Source: Chitinophaga sp. XS-30
Lineage (GTDB): Bacteria; Bacteroidota; Bacteroidia; Chitinophagales; Chitinophagaceae
Assembly: GCF_008086345.1 (NCBI RefSeq)
Contig: NZ_CP043006.1
Span: forward strand, 5,826,032-5,890,031
DNA: 64,000 bases
Reading direction: 5' to 3'
Below are positions 60,196 to 64,000 of the stretch, piece by piece. Each line of letters begins with the position of its first letter. The first letter of the stretch is position 1. The translations under genes and the position numbers were made by a program. Under the pieces are notes generated by a model that was given only the letters and a program-made list of their open reading frames with translations, searched no databases and was not told the origin of the DNA.

Positions 60196-63100
60196 TTATG
60201 AAATGGGTACAAAATCAAGTCCGATGATCATCTGCCCAATACCGATCTGTTGTGTGCCGACACATACCGCGCTGTCCGCTTGCAGGGCTTTAATGCGGTG
60301 CATGCTGTTCGACACCAGGATAGTATCGGGCCTTGTGGCCGAGGCTACTTCTACCGGCACGCCGACCACGAAATCCACGTTGATCGTTTTGCCGATGCTC
60401 CCGCCGATGGTAGGTTCCGGTGTATTGCCGATGATAAAGTCCAGCGCAATTTCCATATCGCTGATACCACCGCCGAGGAAGCTTTGCCCGTAGTGACGGT
60501 GGTACAGCTCGAAATCCGTTACATGGTCCACATACTCCCGGCCTTCAATGAAAGCGAGTATTTCGGAAGCATGCACTTTCCCGCCGAACACAATATCGCG
60601 GCCTTCTTCATAAGCCCAGGGGCTGAGGAATTTTTTGATCTCTTCATTCAGCACCGCCGTGTAATATCCCGGATCGAATGCGGGATGAAAGCTCACTTTA
60701 CAATCCACCAGCAGCGTCTCATAACTCGGATTGCTGACGTGTACTTTTACAAAGGGCGATACGTAATTGGCGCTGATGAAATCACTGATCTCGCGCAGTC
60801 GGTTCAGGTTCACCTTTGGCTGCAAAGGGTCCCCGGTGGGGCGTTTACGCCAGTCCGGCACCACCACCATCCTTACATCGCCGGGGCGGAGGGACTGGTC
60901 CGTATCCGAATGCGGCAGACATTTTATCTTATATATTTCGGGGAAAGATTCCAGTACCAGCCGCTCGTAATCCCATCCGGACACAGCGCGGTTCTTATGC
61001 CGCAATCTTTCGCTTGACCTGCGGTAAAATGCATCGTCCGCTTCCGCATTGCGGCCGCCGAAGGAAGGGAAAGGCTGCGTCACTTTCCGGATAGCGGGGA
61101 CCTTCACGACCAGTTTGCTGATCGTTTCCGGCGGCAGCGGGGCAGAGAGATGTTCCTCAAATCCCGCGGCAGAGCCGCCAGGCAATACCAGCGCCGCCCG
61201 TGCAGCTTGTGTATCGATCTTGCTGATGGCTGCCGCGCCTTCCGGGTTATCGTCCACACTTACCCTCAGCCAGCGCATGCCCTGCGGCATGAGGCTGTGA
61301 TCTTCCGTTGCATCGGCGCCGATGTTCACCCTTATCAGGCCCGGCTTCTGAAAACCGCCGGTGCTTTCTTCCAGTATATCCGCCGGCGCAATGTTCTGCC
61401 AGCGGTTGCCGGCCAGGTAACTCCAGCGGAGATCCGTCGAACGCAGCAAGGCTTCACCTTCCACACTGCCCTCTTCTATCTGGAAGAGGAAGGAAACAGT
61501 TTGCGGCACCTGCGCTTTCTGCAATCCGATGTATAAGGCGCCTTTGCCCGGCAGGGGCGGTATCAGCAATGCCGTATCATCTTTCTTCGTTTCACCCGGA
61601 CCAAAAACATCCTGCACGAAATATTGATCGATGCCATTGGGGTCACCGGGTTTGAAAACATCTTTCGCGGTATAGTCCAGCTTCACGGATTTCAGCACCG
61701 GCGTGTACGGCGGCTTCGGCAATTCCGGTTTCGGGCCGATGTCATTGTATTTGCTGAGCAGGATCACCTGCTGCGTATAGGCAAACGGAAACGTTTTATG
61801 TCCGAATGCTTCAAAAGGCGCTTCCGCAGGTTGATTCGACAATGCCCCGCGGGTAGGACCCGTCAGTACCAGGCGAATGAATCCCTGGTTCACTTTGTTA
61901 TCGAACCCGCCGGAAAGCTGCAGCTGCGGATCACGCCGGAAAGGCCTGTTAGTGGTTTGGGTGGAGAAAGAACTTTTGTTCACGCCTACCTGCTGCGGCA
62001 ATGCCGTACCAAAGGGATTGAACAAGGCTTCGTTATGCACAAGGCGCGTGCTCCAGTTCCTGTCGGACAGGATATCCATTGCAGTGGAAAAAGCGGAGTG
62101 CGCGATAAGATTGTTGCCGTAGTTGCTGTACTGGTCTGTAAAGCTCTCCGGAGGGTCCTGCCACTCCAGCGTTACACTTACAGACGTGAGCGTTTTGCTG
62201 AATGCTTCGCGGCTGCCGATATACAGGTTGTTGGATACCATGGGAGCGCTGCCGAAGGGAAGCACCGGTTTGTCTGACGGCTGCAGGGACTGGTCATTCT
62301 GCAAGACCAGCTCTTTCATGCCTTTCACTTCCACTTCAATGCCCACGCTTTCTACCTTGAAGCCTGCCAGCACTTCCATCATGTAACGTTCCGGTTTCAG
62401 CAGCACACGCATGACAGGCCATGCCGTGCTGAAGGCCCCCTGATGCAGCGCTTCATCATATCCTGTAATGGCGGGCATGGCTTCCGTCAGGTCAGCGGAA
62501 AGCTCCAGGGTGAAGGGGTTTTCCAGCTCAGGGTCCTGCACCAATACGCCCGGGATCAGCTCCGCTTTCAGGGTGATGTTATCCCTGATCCAGCCTTTTT
62601 CTCCCGTAAACTCCACACTGAGCATAGGCGTCAGCACCAGCATGGGAGACGTAAACCCTTTGGCGGAGCGCAGCTGAATGCTCATGCGAACGGTGCGCGT
62701 GCCTTCGGCCAGCAGGAGGTTCGGGGATGCCACGGCCCATCCGAAGGAGGCCGGCTGCATGGGCCTTGATTCCGGCGGCAACGATAGCTGTGCCGTACCA
62801 AAGGGGCGCCAGGCGGTAAGTGTGCTGTTCCGCACAACGGCAGCATCATCCGCTTTAAAAACAATGGCCTTGCCGGAAGCATTGGCATCAGTGTAAGCGG
62901 AACGGATCATGCCCGTTACGGCATGCGTGATCACCAGCTCGCTTTCCAGTGCATAACGTAAAGGCTGTCCGGATGAAGTTTTGCCGCCATCCAGCAACGT
63001 TCCCGGTTTCAGCAGTACGGGCTGTGCATTCTTGCCGGGTTCGAACAACACATGTACTTTGTCCGGCACAGGCGCCAGCCTTCTCAGCCGGAGCACTTCT

Positions 63101-63489
63101 TCATAATAATAATCCAGCCGTTTTTTGACCAGCGTATTCAGGTCGTCCTTTGCAAAGGTGTAGACTTTCAGGAAGGCCAGCAGCAGGGCCAGGTGGGGTG
63201 ACAGGTCCTTCTTCACCGCAAGCATCGCCAGCAGTTCGTTCTCGGAAATGATGCCGGAACTGTTGCGGAGCAGATCGAAGAAAGGTTTCCAGTCACCCTG
63301 CGGAAGATTATTGCGGTCGTAATACCTTACCAGCGCCGCCAGTTCGTAAACGAAGCGCAGCAGATCTGTTGTGGAACGGCCGTCTATTTTAACCTTGGCA
63401 GGATCCAGTGCGGGCTGCGGGCGTCCGGGCTGGTTTACACCATCCGTTGCCAGCAGGTACTGATAGATATTTTTACTGGTAATAGTCAT
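60196..63489 (-). CDS. Baseplate J/gp47-family wedge protein (Afp11-like)
   Basis: A 1097-residue structural baseplate protein. The sequence shows a long helical start (TTDLLRFVYELAALVRYYDRNN), the repeated domain VHVLFEPGKNAQPVLLKPGTLLDGG (about 145-170), and the C-terminal J-like region RLRHKNRAVSGWDYERLVLESFPEIYKIKCLPH with FVKVHVSNPSYETLLVDCKVSFHP. Family members form the outer wedge linking gp25, the sheath base and the fibre. It is translated 1 base after the gp25 stop, so expression is tightly coupled. The call as J-like is secure; the Afp11 label is by order and similarity. Confidence 0.85.
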   Translation of the reverse strand: MTITSKNIYQYLLATDGVNQPGRPQPALDPAKVKIDGRSTTDLLRFVYELAALVRYYDRNNLPQGDWKPFFDLLRNSSGIISENELLAMLAVKKDLSPHLALLLAFLKVYTFAKDDLNTLVKKRLDYYYEEVLRLRRLAPVPDKVHVLFEPGKNAQPVLLKPGTLLDGGKTSSGQPLRYALESELVITHAVTGMIRSAYTDANASGKAIVFKADDAAVVRNSTLTAWRPFGTAQLSLPPESRPMQPASFGWAVASPNLLLAEGTRTVRMSIQLRSAKGFTSPMLVLTPMLSVEFTGEKGWIRDNITLKAELIPGVLVQDPELENPFTLELSADLTEAMPAITGYDEALHQGAFSTAWPVMRVLLKPERYMMEVLAGFKVESVGIEVEVKGMKELVLQNDQSLQPSDKPVLPFGSAPMVSNNLYIGSREAFSKTLTSVSVTLEWQDPPESFTDQYSNYGNNLIAHSAFSTAMDILSDRNWSTRLVHNEALFNPFGTALPQQVGVNKSSFSTQTTNRPFRRDPQLQLSGGFDNKVNQGFIRLVLTGPTRGALSNQPAEAPFEAFGHKTFPFAYTQQVILLSKYNDIGPKPELPKPPYTPVLKSVKLDYTAKDVFKPGDPNGIDQYFVQDVFGPGETKKDDTALLIPPLPGKGALYIGLQKAQVPQTVSFLFQIEEGSVEGEALLRSTDLRWSYLAGNRWQNIAPADILEESTGGFQKPGLIRVNIGADATEDHSLMPQGMRWLRVSVDDNPEGAAAISKIDTQAARAALVLPGGSAAGFEEHLSAPLPPETISKLVVKVPAIRKVTQPFPSFGGRNAEADDAFYRRSSERLRHKNRAVSGWDYERLVLESFPEIYKIKCLPHSDTDQSLRPGDVRMVVVPDWRKRPTGDPLQPKVNLNRLREISDFISANYVSPFVKVHVSNPSYETLLVDCKVSFHPAFDPGYYTAVLNEEIKKFLSPWAYEEGRDIVFGGKVHASEILAFIEGREYVDHVTDFELYHRHYGQSFLGGGISDMEIALDFIIGNTPEPTIGGSIGKTINVDFVVGVPVEVASATRPDTILVSNSMHRIKALQADSAVCVGTQQIGIGQMIIGLDFVPIS

Positions 63490-63490
63490 T

Positions 63491-63892
63491 TTACTTTTCA
63501 GTTAGATAGAACGGGAATACCAGGTTATTTCTCTTGTTGGTGCTGCGCACGGTATAATCTACCAGGATGCTGATCTTTCCGGCAGCTATTTCATCCGGCA
63601 GTATCCTCACTTCATTCAGGTTCACCCGCGGTTCATACATCAGCAGCGCAGTTTCTATTTCTTTTTCCATGGCTGTAGCGGCGGTTGTGGTCATGGATTC
63701 AAACAGCCAGCGGTCGCGCTTCCAGCCGAAGAACGGCTGCATAACACGTTCGCCCAGCTCTGTGGAGAGCAGCAGGCTCATACTGCTGCGGATGCTTTCT
63801 TCCGCTTCCAGCATGATCACTTCTTTACCGAATTTGTCGAATACCGGGGGAAAGCTCCACCCTCTTCCCAGGAATGCTTTTTCGTTTGCCAT
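63491..63892 (-). CDS. GPW/gp25-family baseplate protein (Afp9-like)
   Basis: A 133-residue baseplate wedge subunit of the gp25 family, which starts sheath assembly. Core features: FLGRGWSFPPVF, EAEESIRSSMSLLLSTELGERVMQPFFGW and LNEVRILPDEIAAGKISILVDYTV. The conserved sheath-initiating beginning and the ELGERxMxPxFG motif are present. I chose ATG 63892 (MANEKAFLG); the frame runs on to 63931, but that would overlap the PAAR gene. It lies 14 bases after the PAAR stop. Confidence 0.93.
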   Translation of the reverse strand: MANEKAFLGRGWSFPPVFDKFGKEVIMLEAEESIRSSMSLLLSTELGERVMQPFFGWKRDRWLFESMTTTAATAMEKEIETALLMYEPRVNLNEVRILPDEIAAGKISILVDYTVRSTNKRNNLVFPFYLTEK

Positions 63893-63906
63893 AGATCTGT
63901 TTTTTA

Positions 63907-64000
63907 TCATCCAATGAGTACGGTCGGGCATCCTGCCACGATGGACCCTCCATGGGCTGTGCTGTCTCCCATTCTTGCCGCAGGCATGCCGCCGATCAGT
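63907..64000 (-). CDS. PAAR-domain spike-tip protein, 5' truncated by the window (Afp10-like)
   Basis: Only the last 31 codons are in the window. They read IGGMPAARMGDSTAHGGSIVAGCPTVLIG, with the PAAR motif itself (MPAARMGD) and the second repeat-like HGGSIVAG...TVLIGG pattern of PAAR proteins. PAAR caps the sharp tip of the spike. In the usual Afp order PAAR (Afp10) follows gp25 (Afp9); here PAAR comes before gp25. The stop is TGA at 63907-63909. Confidence 0.88.
   Translation of the reverse strand, partial: LIGGMPAARMGDSTAHGGSIVAGCPTVLIG

Larger units (their letters stand above)
42167..64000 (-). other. Extracellular contractile injection system (eCIS) operon, partial
   Basis: Thirteen minus-strand genes with gaps of 1 to 27 bases, transcribed from beyond base 64000 down to 42167. 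Structural parts seen: PAAR tip, gp25, two wedge proteins, S74 fibre, tape measure and AAA+ ATPase. Putative cargo and accessory parts: VWA membrane protein, metzincin, DUF4157 protease-like protein, GH46 enzyme, DUF4157 giant and candidate immunity protein. The sheath, inner tube, LysM hub and spike genes normally stand before PAAR/gp25 and are outside the window; no Afp16-like cap is seen. The set is that of the Afp/PVC/AlgoCIS superfamily, not a phage: no head or lysis-integration genes are seen. Confidence 0.9.

Noticed and set aside
42167..64000. Prophage instead of an eCIS
   Set aside because: No capsid, terminase, portal, integrase or lysis genes were seen, while the CIS tape measure, AAA+ ATPase and DUF4157 proteins are eCIS hallmarks.
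42167..64000. Type VI secretion system of Bacteroidota (subtype iii)
   Set aside because: No TssJLM-type membrane complex or ClpV-type unfoldase was seen; the ATPase is of the Afp15 type and DUF4157 cargo genes are present.
1..64000. CRISPR arrays, tRNA or rRNA genes, insertion sequences
   Set aside because: None was found; no regularly spaced repeats, no tRNA-like cloverleaf and no transposase-like frame was noticed.

Overview
The window is a chromosomal segment of a Bacteroidota bacterium, most like the Chitinophagaceae. The evidence is: type IX secretion (T9SS) substrates with type A and type B C-terminal sorting domains, PorP/SprF-like proteins next to PKD-repeat giants, promoters with the Bacteroidota TAnnTTTG -7 box, a eukaryotic-type citrate synthase, and starts without Shine-Dalgarno sequences. 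No genus can be named from the sequence alone.

Layout. 1-2.7 kb: 3' part of an M32 carboxypeptidase, a tandem hairpin terminator, a rhodanese-thioredoxin protein and a TPMT-like methyltransferase. 2.9-12.2 kb: a surface/gliding-type module of two PKD-repeat T9SS type B proteins, a PorP/SprF protein and a small protein that is almost only a type A sorting domain. 12.4-16.6 kb: two rRNA-methyltransferase-like genes flanking grpE-dnaJ. 16.7-24.1 kb: sodium:solute symporter, YfbK-like VWA protein, hpt, LysM glucosaminidase, O-methyltransferase, LOG-family protein, small beta-barrel. 24.2-28.9 kb: a second T9SS module (SBBP/PKD giant plus PorP/SprF). 29-35.2 kb: recG, citrate synthase, LptG-like permease, tgt. 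35.3-36.1 kb: an AT-rich higBA toxin-antitoxin pair. 36.2-42.1 kb: glycosyltransferase, rsmG, ECF sigma factor followed by a 45-bp tandem repeat and a small membrane protein, HMA-like mini-protein, DinB protein, M1 peptidase.

42.2-64 kb is the distinctive part: a tightly packed minus-strand operon for an extracellular contractile injection system (eCIS, the Afp/PVC/AlgoCIS superfamily). Read in transcription order it holds a PAAR tip (cut by the window end), gp25, a baseplate-J wedge (Afp11-like), an S74-type tail fibre, a second wedge (Afp12-like), the tape-measure protein, a membrane-anchored VWA protein, a metzincin protease with a beta-rich tail, a DUF4157 protein with a second HExxH domain, the AAA+ ATPase (Afp15-like), a GH46 chitosanase-family enzyme, a 1549-residue DUF4157 toxin-like giant and a 180-residue candidate immunity protein. 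Sheath, tube, LysM and VgrG-like genes are expected upstream, beyond base 64000. Three putative cargo proteins share an N-terminal FF...VQ signature, including one without a recognisable DUF4157 body. This suggests a loading signal. The cargo set, the VWA anchor, the chitosanase and the altered gene order are the best candidates for undescribed biology here.
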